A DNA stretch of 64,000 bases, taken from contig NZ_MZMO01000001.1 in assembly GCF_002240565.1 (NCBI RefSeq), positions 3,100,001 to 3,164,000 of the forward strand, read 5' to 3'. The position numbers and the translations under genes were made by a program. Shown here one piece after another: positions 7,747 to 14,917 of the stretch; the first letter of the stretch is position 1; every line of letters starts with the position of its first letter. The notes under the pieces are model-generated. The model worked only from the letters and a program-made list of their open reading frames with translations, searched no databases and had not been told where the DNA came from. This DNA comes from Clavibacter michiganensis subsp. insidiosus (GTDB lineage Bacteria > Actinomycetota > Actinomycetes > Actinomycetales > Microbacteriaceae).

Positions 7747-8193
7747 CTAGAAGAAGTAGTCGCGCAGGCCCGCGAAGATCTCCCAGAGCGAACCCTGAAC
7801 GATGGTGGTGATGCCAGCACGGATCCACCCGGAGATACCGTTCCACCACTTCTGGAACGCAGCCCACCCCTGACCGACAGCCTTCTTCATCGGGGCGATG
7901 ATCGAGTTGGCGTTCTTCTTCAGCCAGTCGATGAGCGGCTTGACCCAACCCCGCTTCTCTGCCCCATCAACCGTGATGGCTGCAGCCGGAGCCGAAGGAG
8001 CGGCAAGCGCTGCCGACGACGACGCGGACGAGGACGCTACGGTCGCGGAAACAGAGGAGCTGGCCGCTGTGGCCTGCCCACCCGAGCCGAACCCACCGGT
8101 AGCGGCGGGTGCAAGAGCGATAGAAACCGCCAGCGCCACCCCGATGCATGTCTCGCGCAGACGAGACGGCTGCGCTTCCTGCTTGTTGAACAC
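7747..8193 (-). CDS. Secreted Trp-rich cationic peptide precursor, putative bacteriocin
   Basis: 148 residues from GTG 8193 (AGGGGA 6 nt upstream). Residues 12-44 form a Sec-type signal: basic start, hydrophobic core CIGVALAVSIALAP, then small residues. Residues 45-72 are a low-complexity Ala/Ser/Val/Pro linker. After a dibasic GAEKR (77-81) comes a 67-residue core beginning GWVKPLIDWLKK and ending WEIFAGLRDYFF. It holds seven Trp, net charge about +5 and no Cys except one in the signal. This resembles Trp-rich pore-forming bacteriocins of the aureocin A53/lacticin Q type in character, but those lack leaders, and I recognise no direct family. Context is regulator, ABC transporter and CPBP protease. 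Its function is inferred, not demonstrated. Confidence 0.65.
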   Translation of the reverse strand: MFNKQEAQPSRLRETCIGVALAVSIALAPAATGGFGSGGQATAASSSVSATVASSSASSSAALAAPSAPAAAITVDGAEKRGWVKPLIDWLKKNANSIIAPMKKAVGQGWAAFQKWWNGISGWIRAGITTIVQGSLWEIFAGLRDYFF

Positions 8194-8214
8194 GATGTCC
8201 CCTATGTGTTTCGG

Positions 8215-8243
8215 ATGCAAGACAGGGTGCAATCCCCCGTCAA
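8215..8243 (-). promoter_or_regulatory. Candidate promoter of the peptide gene
   Basis: On the minus strand TTGACG (8243-8238) is followed 17 bp later by TTGCAT (8220-8215). The -35 is good and the -10 is weak. Its place in the 132-bp gap between permease and peptide suggests the peptide has its own transcript besides operon read-through. Confidence 0.4.
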
Positions 8244-8325
8244 GGGATTCCCAGGCCCCCCAAGCACGACCGTAGCGCATCACCGGAAGCAAGGCCAGTC
8301 CTGCCTGTTCTTTTCTCTGCCGTGA

Positions 8326-9042
8326 TCATGGCTCGCGGGTCAGGAACCTCACGAACCCGATGGCGAGAGGGGCTACGATCCACAGGGCCGCGCTGCTGAC
8401 GAACGCCAGGATACCCATCTCGGCCTGCCATCCCCCCAACGCCGTGCCTGAGCGGAGGTAGTCACCGACCCCGTTCGGAAGAAAACCGAGGATCGGATCG
8501 AGCACGATCATCTGGAGAATCATGACGGTGACGGCCAACGCAGTCGACATGATCGCCGAGCCAAGTGCCGCGCCGGCCAATGTGCCTCCCACAACAGCCA
8601 CCCAGAGGAGCCCGACAGGCTCCCCGAAAGAGAAGTCCGGCGTGGCGCCTCTTGCAGCCGAAAAACCAGTCACGGCGAAGGCTGCCACGAGCAACGTCGC
8701 GAGGACGATCAATGCTGCCAATCCGACCGCGGCCACGAGTTTCGCCGCAAAAAATGCCGCCCGGCCGCGGGCGAGGGAAAGAAAAGTCATCACGTCTCGG
8801 TGATGCCAGTCGGAACAGAACACGAGGATAGCGTTTATCGGGATCAGAAGGCCCACCGGCAAGGCCGCGACCGCCACTGCGCCGTTGAGGGTCGGAGCAG
8901 ACCCCTCTGCGGAGGTAAGCCACGCAGCCCCGATCGCCGCCAGCGACGAAACGAACACACTGACGATCAGGACCCATTTAGTCGAAGGTGTGATGAAGTA
9001 CTTGTAGACCTCAATGCCCGAGAGGCGTACCACGTCAGTCAC
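8326..9042 (-). CDS. ABC transporter permease of the peptide locus
   Basis: 238 residues, six predicted membrane segments, at about 22-44, 54-78, 101-127, 146-166, 168-190 and 212-232. The loop SDWHHRDVMTFLSLARGRAAFF between segments 2 and 3 is the coupling region typical of ABC-2 permeases in bacteriocin immunity and antibiotic resistance pairs. The start overlaps the ATPase gene by 4 bp (ATGA), so the two are translationally coupled. It probably exports the peptide or protects the cell from it; a homodimer is expected because only one permease is encoded. No sequence feature fixes the substrate. Confidence 0.75.
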   Translation of the reverse strand: MTDVVRLSGIEVYKYFITPSTKWVLIVSVFVSSLAAIGAAWLTSAEGSAPTLNGAVAVAALPVGLLIPINAILVFCSDWHHRDVMTFLSLARGRAAFFAAKLVAAVGLAALIVLATLLVAAFAVTGFSAARGATPDFSFGEPVGLLWVAVVGGTLAGAALGSAIMSTALAVTVMILQMIVLDPILGFLPNGVGDYLRSGTALGGWQAEMGILAFVSSAALWIVAPLAIGFVRFLTREP

Positions 9043-9944
9043 TTTGCACCCTCCTGGGTCGTCATTTTGTATGCGCCTTCTGTGCGATCTTTGTAGAATT
9101 GAGATATTGCTGTAGATCGTTGGTCATCCAATCCGATGAGGATGACGCCTTCCAGGTGCGCAATCTGAGCGAGGCGTTGCCTGCTTTCGTCGACTTCGTA
9201 CCAGTTGTCTCTCAACTGGAATCCAAACGAGTGCCGCTCCAGCAGCGCTTCAAGCTCTGGGGGATTCAGCGCCTGAACCCTGCTCGCATCGGGACTTGAA
9301 TTCTGAACGGCTTCGTCAGCGACGATCCTGCCCTGACTGACGACGATTACCCGATCCGCAAACGCCTGTAGTTCATTTAGCAAGTGGCTGGATATAATGA
9401 CTGTTCCGCCATTTGCAACGTACGTCTGCATAGTTGTGCGGAGCCATTCGATGCCTTCGACATCGAGTCCGTTCATCGGCTCGTCCAGCACAAGTATCTT
9501 GGGCTCGCCCAATAGCGCGATGCCGAGGCAGACTCGTTGCTTCATGCCCAGAGAGAGCGCGCGGAACTTGCGTTTCGCTACCGTCGATAGCCCAAGTGCG
9601 TCGATGACACCGTCAACACGCGCACGTGACACCCCGATCATCTTGGCTGCGATGGAGATCGTCGAGTAGACAGAGCGCGAAGGGTGGTGCGCGGTTGGGT
9701 CGAGCACGGAACCGATGACAGTCCCCGGCTCGATATCATGCAACCTCGAACCGTTTATCTCGACCTGGCCCCCTGTCGGGGAGGAAAGGCCACAAAGAAG
9801 CCTGAGGATGGTGGATTTTCCCGCCCCATTGGGGCCTACGAGCGCAGTCACCGTCCCCGGCTGGCACTCGAAAGTCACATTCTGGAGGACCTTGACTTTG
9901 CCATAAGCCTTGCTGACTGACCGAACGGCAACTGCAGAAGTCAC
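9039..9944 (-). CDS. ABC transporter ATP-binding protein of the peptide locus
   Basis: 301 residues. Walker A GPNGAGKST (about 38-46), a degenerate signature LSLGMKQR, Walker B ILVLDEPMNGLD and the H-loop SSHLL are all present, so it should hydrolyse ATP. It belongs to the CcmA/BcrA-like class that pairs with ABC-2 permeases in peptide self-resistance. A C-terminal domain of about 90 residues follows the ATPase core and ends in a charged tail. It overlaps the permease gene by 4 bp downstream and the small membrane protein gene by 4 bp upstream. GC content is well below the flanking chromosome. Confidence 0.88.
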   Translation of the reverse strand: MTSAVAVRSVSKAYGKVKVLQNVTFECQPGTVTALVGPNGAGKSTILRLLCGLSSPTGGQVEINGSRLHDIEPGTVIGSVLDPTAHHPSRSVYSTISIAAKMIGVSRARVDGVIDALGLSTVAKRKFRALSLGMKQRVCLGIALLGEPKILVLDEPMNGLDVEGIEWLRTTMQTYVANGGTVIISSHLLNELQAFADRVIVVSQGRIVADEAVQNSSPDASRVQALNPPELEALLERHSFGFQLRDNWYEVDESRQRLAQIAHLEGVILIGLDDQRSTAISQFYKDRTEGAYKMTTQEGAK

Positions 9945-10324
9945 TCGACCCCCCTGGGTACACGGCGGTCAACCTGCCCAGCTGCTATGGAGGCTGCAAT
10001 GATCAGCGCGATTCCTATTGCAAGGGTGCCTAAGCTCAGCGCGAGAGAAGAGTCTTGTCGCAGAACGAACACCGAGATCGGGCGCGAAGCAAGAAGAAGA
10101 GCAGCAACGGCAACTGCAACCGTGATGCACCACCAGCCTGTAGAACGAGTCGTGCCCTTCGGAAAGCTCGCCGCGTAGTCATGCGCAGAGCCGAACTCGC
10201 GCTCGAGCTCTTCCCCGCTTAATTCGGCTGGCAATTCGCGAAGCACAACCCGAATTGCTGAGTCATCATTCTTTCGCGAACGCAGTTCGTAGGTCAGCTC
10301 ACGCAAATATGCCTGCCGGTTCAT
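9941..10324 (-). CDS. Small membrane protein with HAAS-like N-terminal domain
   Basis: 127 residues. The N-terminal 55 residues (YLRELTYELRSRKNDDSAI, then LRELPAELSGEELEREFGSAHDY) have the helical look of the HAAS/DUF1700 domain found beside PadR regulators. Two membrane segments follow at about 65-85 and 93-113, and a basic end. Such proteins commonly lie between padR and ABC genes and are thought to signal from the membrane; no activity is established. It overlaps padR and the ATPase gene by 4 bp each. Confidence 0.7.
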   Translation of the reverse strand: MNRQAYLRELTYELRSRKNDDSAIRVVLRELPAELSGEELEREFGSAHDYAASFPKGTTRSTGWWCITVAVAVAALLLASRPISVFVLRQDSSLALSLGTLAIGIALIIAASIAAGQVDRRVPRGVE

Positions 10325-10683
10325 TGCCCGCCTTCTTTCGCCGTCTTGATCAGTGCTTCAGATACTGTTTCCGAGAAGAGGAACCAAGTCTTACAACTTC
10401 TATCGAGTTCCATCTTGCCGTCAGGTGTGACGTAATACTCTTTGCGCCCGGGCCCGCCGCTGCCGGGCAGCCATATCGAGGCAAGCAGCCCTTGAGTCTC
10501 CAGTGCATTGAGAAGGGGATACACGGTCCCGCCTCGTACATCGAGGGCCAGCTCGTCCCGTAAGTACGAAACCACCTTGTAGCCATGTGCCCGTTCGAAT
10601 GCGTATATAGCGTGCAGCACCAGGAGGCTCAGTACGGCCTTGTTCCAGAAAGATCTCTCTGGGGGGTGTTGACGTGTAGGCAC
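10321..10683 (-). CDS. PadR family transcriptional regulator
   Basis: 120 residues. The PadR winged helix is complete: AVLSLLVLHAIYAFERAHGY, then LDVRGGTVYPLLNALETQGL and the wing GRKEYYVTPDGKMEL. PadR proteins usually repress neighbouring transporter genes and release DNA on binding a small molecule or peptide. The gene starts at GTG 10683, at the predicted transcription start of its own promoter, so the message is leaderless. An 11/12-bp inverted repeat overlaps the -35 box, which fits autorepression. It heads the whole minus-strand operon. Confidence 0.87.
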   Translation of the reverse strand: MPTRQHPPERSFWNKAVLSLLVLHAIYAFERAHGYKVVSYLRDELALDVRGGTVYPLLNALETQGLLASIWLPGSGGPGRKEYYVTPDGKMELDRSCKTWFLFSETVSEALIKTAKEGGQ

Positions 10684-10688
10684 GCCTG

Positions 10689-10717
10689 ACAGTAGATCAG
10701 ACTGGGTTGAAAGTCAA
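10689..10717 (-). promoter_or_regulatory. Promoter of the padR-ABC-peptide operon
   Basis: On the minus strand TTGACT (10717-10712), a 17-bp spacer and TACTGT (10694-10689) match sigma-70 class spacing. The start point falls about at the GTG of padR (10683), giving a leaderless transcript. Confidence 0.65.
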
Positions 10718-10725
10718 CCTAGTCT
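10699..10725. promoter_or_regulatory. Probable PadR operator
   Basis: AGACTGGGTTGA and TCAACCTAGTCT form an inverted repeat with one mismatch in 12 and a 3-nt centre. It covers the -35 box of the padR promoter. Confidence 0.6.
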
Positions 10726-10984
10726 GCATCACAGACGTAGATTCGGTCGTAGTTGGCCCTGCGGTATGCCCCAGAGCCATGCGTCACATTGCGCCCCTAC
10801 GGGTGGCTCTAGATTGCCACGGCGGAGTCGGCTACGGATCTGACCGTCAGTCTCGACGTAACGCATCGGATCTTGTGGTTGATAGTCGCGTGCGGCAGGA
10901 GCGCAGCTGGTCGGCCGCCTCCTTGGCGTCTCTCGTAGGCAGTGCGGAGTCGGGATCTCCGCAGATAGAATCGGGCGAACAGAT

Positions 10985-11323
10985 GCCGCCTTGGTCGGCA
11001 GCGTCGTACGCGTCGCGTTTGGTGCTCGAGACACGGCCGCGGTCAGGAACCTCTTTTCCGTTCTGGCGGGCCCACTCGCGGATCTTCGTGAGCTCGGTCT
11101 TTTCGTCTGCGTGGCTCCCGCAGCGCCGCTGCACTTGCGTCCTGCACGGCGGCCGGCAGTGGTGACCGCGTGAGCGCTTCCTGTAGTCCTGTGTCGCGTG
11201 CGTCGCTGACGTCGATCTCGAAGGCAATGACGTCAAATGCGAAGGTCCCTCTCCGTCCCGCTCCATCAGCAGTGGGGCGCCATCGATGTCGTCGATGAGC
11301 TGGATAACGGTCTTACGCGCCAT
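10985..11323 (-). pseudogene. lsr2-like nucleoid protein gene, frameshifted remnant
   Basis: The frame starting at 11323 gives MARKTVIQLIDDIDGAP, the Lsr2 N-terminus. It then shifts: the next frame carries FAFDVIAFEIDVSDARDTGL, the Lsr2 dimer domain. The original frame returns with KIREWARQNGKEVPDRGRVS, the AT-hook-like RGR DNA-binding domain. Two compensating indels would therefore scramble about 40 central residues. Lsr2 is a xenogeneic silencer that coats AT-rich foreign DNA. A decaying copy next to a low-GC island is consistent with a mobile origin. Confidence 0.7.
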
Positions 11324-11614
11324 GGGGTTGCCGTGTTGCGCTGCTGCCGCGGACGGATAGATCGACTACTTCTTCGCATGCTCAGGAGAGGTTCGTTGAT
11401 GACTCCAGTGTGGCGATGCGTCGAGAGGTCGTTGCGTGGGACATACCGAAATGGCGCGCAACCTGCCTTGGTGACTGGCCAGCGTTCCAAAGACCTGATC
11501 GCCGATCGGATCCGGCTGTGGGTGGACACGGGATCCCGTGGGGGGGGATGTGTCGCCGCCGCCGGGGTTCGGTACGCGGAGGCCGGCGCCGCGGCTCGGA
11601 GCTGTGCTGGGAAG
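11324..11614. other. No recognisable gene
   Basis: This stretch lies between the lsr2 remnant and the resolvase remnant. Open frames here have no family features, and codon composition is unlike the chromosome. I read it as decayed sequence. The same is true of 10726-10984 and 11832-12080, on either side of the two remnants. Confidence 0.5.
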
Positions 11615-11831
11615 CCGCGCGTGTCCATGGTTGAACGCCCTAGGCGGTCGAGGGCCGTCACGGCGAGGGTGACTCCCTCATGGAGTGCAGCGAGAGCTCG
11701 ACGGATGACGTCCGTGATGCACGGCGTACCGGACACGCCGTGGTCCACGCATAGGTCATCGCGCCTTGCCCTGCCGTGAGGAGATCATGTCCTTGCCGGT
11801 CAGTGTCCTGTTGACGGGTCGAGACCCGGGC
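11615..11831 (-). pseudogene. Serine recombinase (resolvase/invertase) N-terminal remnant
   Basis: One frame reads ARVSTRQQDTDRQGHDLLTAG, which contains the ARVS motif with the catalytic Ser of serine recombinases. After a one-base shift another frame continues DDLCVDHGVSGTPCITD and then EGVTLAVTALDRLGRST, holding the conserved LDRLGRS motif. The C-terminal half and DNA-binding domain are missing. The remnant marks an old transposon or plasmid insertion beside the peptide island. Confidence 0.65.
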
Positions 11832-12080
11832 GGAGAACCGCGAGGATCGGGGACCGCCCAGACATGCAACCCGCGAATCGCCCCCTGGCCGCCTGTGCGC
11901 AGGGTGCGGTCGCGAGCGGCTTTCCGCCACGCACCGATCATGCATGACACCGGGACCCTGCTCATCGCGCAATGCGCATCACCCCATCGAATCGGCCGAG
12001 CACGGACATCAACTTGCCCAACTCCAGCGGTCACACGATGAGAACAAGACCGGGATTCCGCTCCAATGCACGCGACCGCG

Positions 12081-14813
12081 TCAGCCCGTGTTCTGCAGCC
12101 CCGCCGCGATGCCGTTCACGGTGAGCAGGAGGAGCCGGTGGTCCGGATCCGTCGCGTCGGCCTGGCCGGGCGCGCCCGATGCGAGCGACTCCCGCGCCGA
12201 CGTGCGCAGCGCGCGCAGGGCCCGCAGCTGGAGCAGCGACAGCGCGTCGACGTACGGGCTGCGCAGGCGCACGGCGCGTCGCAGCACGGGCCGGCCCTCG
12301 AGGATCTCGCCGTGGCCGGTGGCCTTCCGCACCCACTCGCGCGTGAGCTCCATCTCCTCGGTGACGAGCGCCGCGAGATCCGGACGGTCGCCGAGCGCGA
12401 GGTAGCGCTCGGCGAGGCGGCCGTCGGTCTTGGCGAGCGACATCTCGACGTTGTCGATCATCGACGTGAACAGCGGCCACTCGTCGTAGGCCTTGCGGAG
12501 CACGGCCTCGTCGCCGACGGCGGCCAGCGCGGATCCCAGGCCGAACCAGCCCGTGAGGTTGATGCGGGCCTGCGTCCACGCGAACACCCACGGGATGGCG
12601 CGGAGGTCCTCGAGCGACTCGACCGACAGGCCGCGGCGGGCGGGACGCGAGCCGAGCGCCAGCAGCCCGATCTCCTCCATCGGCGTGACCTGCGCGAACC
12701 ACGGCGCGAAGCCGGGCGCCTTCACCAGCTCGAAGAAGCGGGTGCGGGATGCCTCGTCCATCGTGCGGACCATCTCCGCGGATCCCTGCGCGGCCACCGC
12801 GTTGCGCTCCTCGTTCGAGGGCGCGGACGCCAGCAGGGTCGCAGCGGCCATCTGCTCGATGTGGCGGGCGGCGATGCGCTTGTCGCCGTAGTGGGCGAAG
12901 ATCACCTCGCCCTGCTCGGTGAGCTTGAAGCGGCCGTCGACGGACCCCGGCGGCTGGGCCCGCACGGCGCGGTCGGCAGGACCGCCGCCCCGACCGAGCG
13001 CGCCGCCGCGGCCGTGGAAGAGCGTGAGCTCGATGTCGTTCTCGCGCGCCCACGCGGCGATGCGGGCCTGGGCGTCGAACAGCGCGAACGTCGCGGAGAC
13101 GGGCCCGACGTCCTTCGACGAGTCGGAGTAGCCGAGCATGACCTCGAGCTTGCGGCCCGTCTGCGCGAGGCGCGCCGCGACCTGGGGCAGCCGGATCATG
13201 CCGTCGAGGATCTCGGTGCTCGCGTTGAGATCCGCGAACGTCTCGAACAGCGGGATGACGTCGAGGACGGGCGCCTCCTCCGCGGAGCCCAGCGCGAGCG
13301 CGGCCAGCTCGTGCACCGTGCGGATGTCGTCGGCCGACTGCGTGAACGAGACGATGAAGCGGGAGAAGGGCGCGACGCCGTGCCGCTCCTGCAGGCGGGC
13401 GAGCGTGCGGAACACGTCGAGCACCTCGACCGTCATGGGTGCGAGCTCGGGAGCCCGGTCGCCGGACGCGTCCGCCGAGGCGACGGCGAGCACCTCGCGC
13501 AGCGCCTCGCGGTGCACCTGCGAGTGCTGGCGCACCTCCATCTCGGCGAGGTGGAACCCGAAGGTCTCCGCCTGCCAGACGAGGCCCTGCAGCTCGCCGC
13601 CGGCGATGCGGTGCGCGCCCGCGCTGCGGAGCGACGCCTGCAGCACGCGGAGGTCGGCGAGCAGCTCGGCGGCGGACGGGTAGGCGATGGGGTCGTCGTG
13701 GCGCTCGCGGGTGGCGGCGAGGCGGCCGGCGATGACGAGGAGCACGCGGCGGTGCAGCTCGGCGGGCGCGCGCGTGCCGATGCGCGCGGTGAGGTGCGGC
13801 GCGAGCGCGTCCTGCGTGGCGGCGAGCTCGCGGAGCTCCGGGCTCGGCGGGGTGTCGGCGTCGCCGAGCGTGAGCGAGCGGCCCACGCGGAGGGCGACGC
13901 GCTCGAGGCCGAGGAGGATGTGCTCGCTGGCGATGCCCGCGGCCTCCTCGGTGACGGCGGCGGTGACGTACGGGTTGCCGTCGCGATCCGCCGCGATCCA
14001 GTTGCCGAGCCGGAAGAACGCGGGCGCCACCGCGTCGCGCACGCCGGCCTCCTCGCCGAGCAGCCAGTCGTCGAGCAGGCGGTAGACGCGCGGCACGACC
14101 TCGAACAGGGTCTGGTCGAAGACGCCCATGGCGGTGCGCACCTCGTCGAGCGGCGTGGGCCGCGTGGTGCGCAGCGGCGACGTGCGCCACAGGCCGTCGA
14201 TCTCCTCGAGCAGCCGGCGGTCGACGTCCTGCCCGGTGAGCGTGCCCGGCATGGCGCCGTCGCGCTCGGTGAGCAGGTCGCCGATGCGGCGGATCCCCGT
14301 GGCCACCGCCCGACGACGCGCCTCGGTGGGGTGCGCCGTGAGCACCGGGTGGAACCGCATCTCGCCGAGGCGGCGCATGGCCTCCTCGCGGCCGAGCTCC
14401 TCGGTGAGCTTCCCGACGGCGTCCGGGATGGAGTCGGGCACGAAGCCCGACGCTGCCTCGCGCTCGCGGAGGACGCGCACGCGGTGGTGCTCCTCGGCGA
14501 GGTTCGCGAGGTGGAAGTAGCAGGTGAACGCGCGGGCGACCTGCTCGGCGCGCTCCGGCGTGAACGTCGCGACGAGCCGCTCGGCGTCGTCGATGGACGC
14601 GTCGCGCGCGCTCTCGTACGCGTCGATGACCAGCTCACGGAGCCGCTCGACGTCGCGCAGCAGGTCGTCGCCGCCGGACTCGCGGAGCACCTGGCCGAGC
14701 AGGCCGCCCAGGTGGCTGACGTCGGAGCGGAGAGCGGGCTCCACGGCGTCGCGGGTGCCGTCGCGGGTGGAGTCGGGCTCGAGGGGAAGCGGCTTCTTCG
14801 GGGGAGTCGTCAC
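12081..14813 (-). CDS. ppc: Phosphoenolpyruvate carboxylase
   Basis: 910 residues, close to the usual 880-930. The enzyme adds bicarbonate to PEP to give oxaloacetate, replenishing the TCA cycle. Both active-site regions are present: VLTAHPTEARRR with the catalytic His, and FHGRGGALGRGGGP. QGEVIFAHYGDKRIA and GYSDSSKD are further family blocks, and the chain ends with the invariant QNTG. GTG 14813 is chosen because no ATG or other supported start lies upstream before homology is lost. It is followed at 12080 by the decayed region; an MFS gene lies upstream on the same strand. Confidence 0.95.
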   Translation of the reverse strand: MTTPPKKPLPLEPDSTRDGTRDAVEPALRSDVSHLGGLLGQVLRESGGDDLLRDVERLRELVIDAYESARDASIDDAERLVATFTPERAEQVARAFTCYFHLANLAEEHHRVRVLREREAASGFVPDSIPDAVGKLTEELGREEAMRRLGEMRFHPVLTAHPTEARRRAVATGIRRIGDLLTERDGAMPGTLTGQDVDRRLLEEIDGLWRTSPLRTTRPTPLDEVRTAMGVFDQTLFEVVPRVYRLLDDWLLGEEAGVRDAVAPAFFRLGNWIAADRDGNPYVTAAVTEEAAGIASEHILLGLERVALRVGRSLTLGDADTPPSPELRELAATQDALAPHLTARIGTRAPAELHRRVLLVIAGRLAATRERHDDPIAYPSAAELLADLRVLQASLRSAGAHRIAGGELQGLVWQAETFGFHLAEMEVRQHSQVHREALREVLAVASADASGDRAPELAPMTVEVLDVFRTLARLQERHGVAPFSRFIVSFTQSADDIRTVHELAALALGSAEEAPVLDVIPLFETFADLNASTEILDGMIRLPQVAARLAQTGRKLEVMLGYSDSSKDVGPVSATFALFDAQARIAAWARENDIELTLFHGRGGALGRGGGPADRAVRAQPPGSVDGRFKLTEQGEVIFAHYGDKRIAARHIEQMAAATLLASAPSNEERNAVAAQGSAEMVRTMDEASRTRFFELVKAPGFAPWFAQVTPMEEIGLLALGSRPARRGLSVESLEDLRAIPWVFAWTQARINLTGWFGLGSALAAVGDEAVLRKAYDEWPLFTSMIDNVEMSLAKTDGRLAERYLALGDRPDLAALVTEEMELTREWVRKATGHGEILEGRPVLRRAVRLRSPYVDALSLLQLRALRALRTSARESLASGAPGQADATDPDHRLLLLTVNGIAAGLQNTG

Positions 14814-14917
14814 GGTGACGAGGATACGGACAGCGCGCGGCGGATCCTGCGCATGACGTCCGAGGACGGAGGCTCCGGGCGCGGATACGACTGTGGAGGA
14901 GGACCGGGGCGACCGGA

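Noticed and set aside
11237..11779. Plus-strand 180-codon frame in the decayed region
   Set aside because: No family features; it overlaps the lsr2 and resolvase remnants on the other strand.
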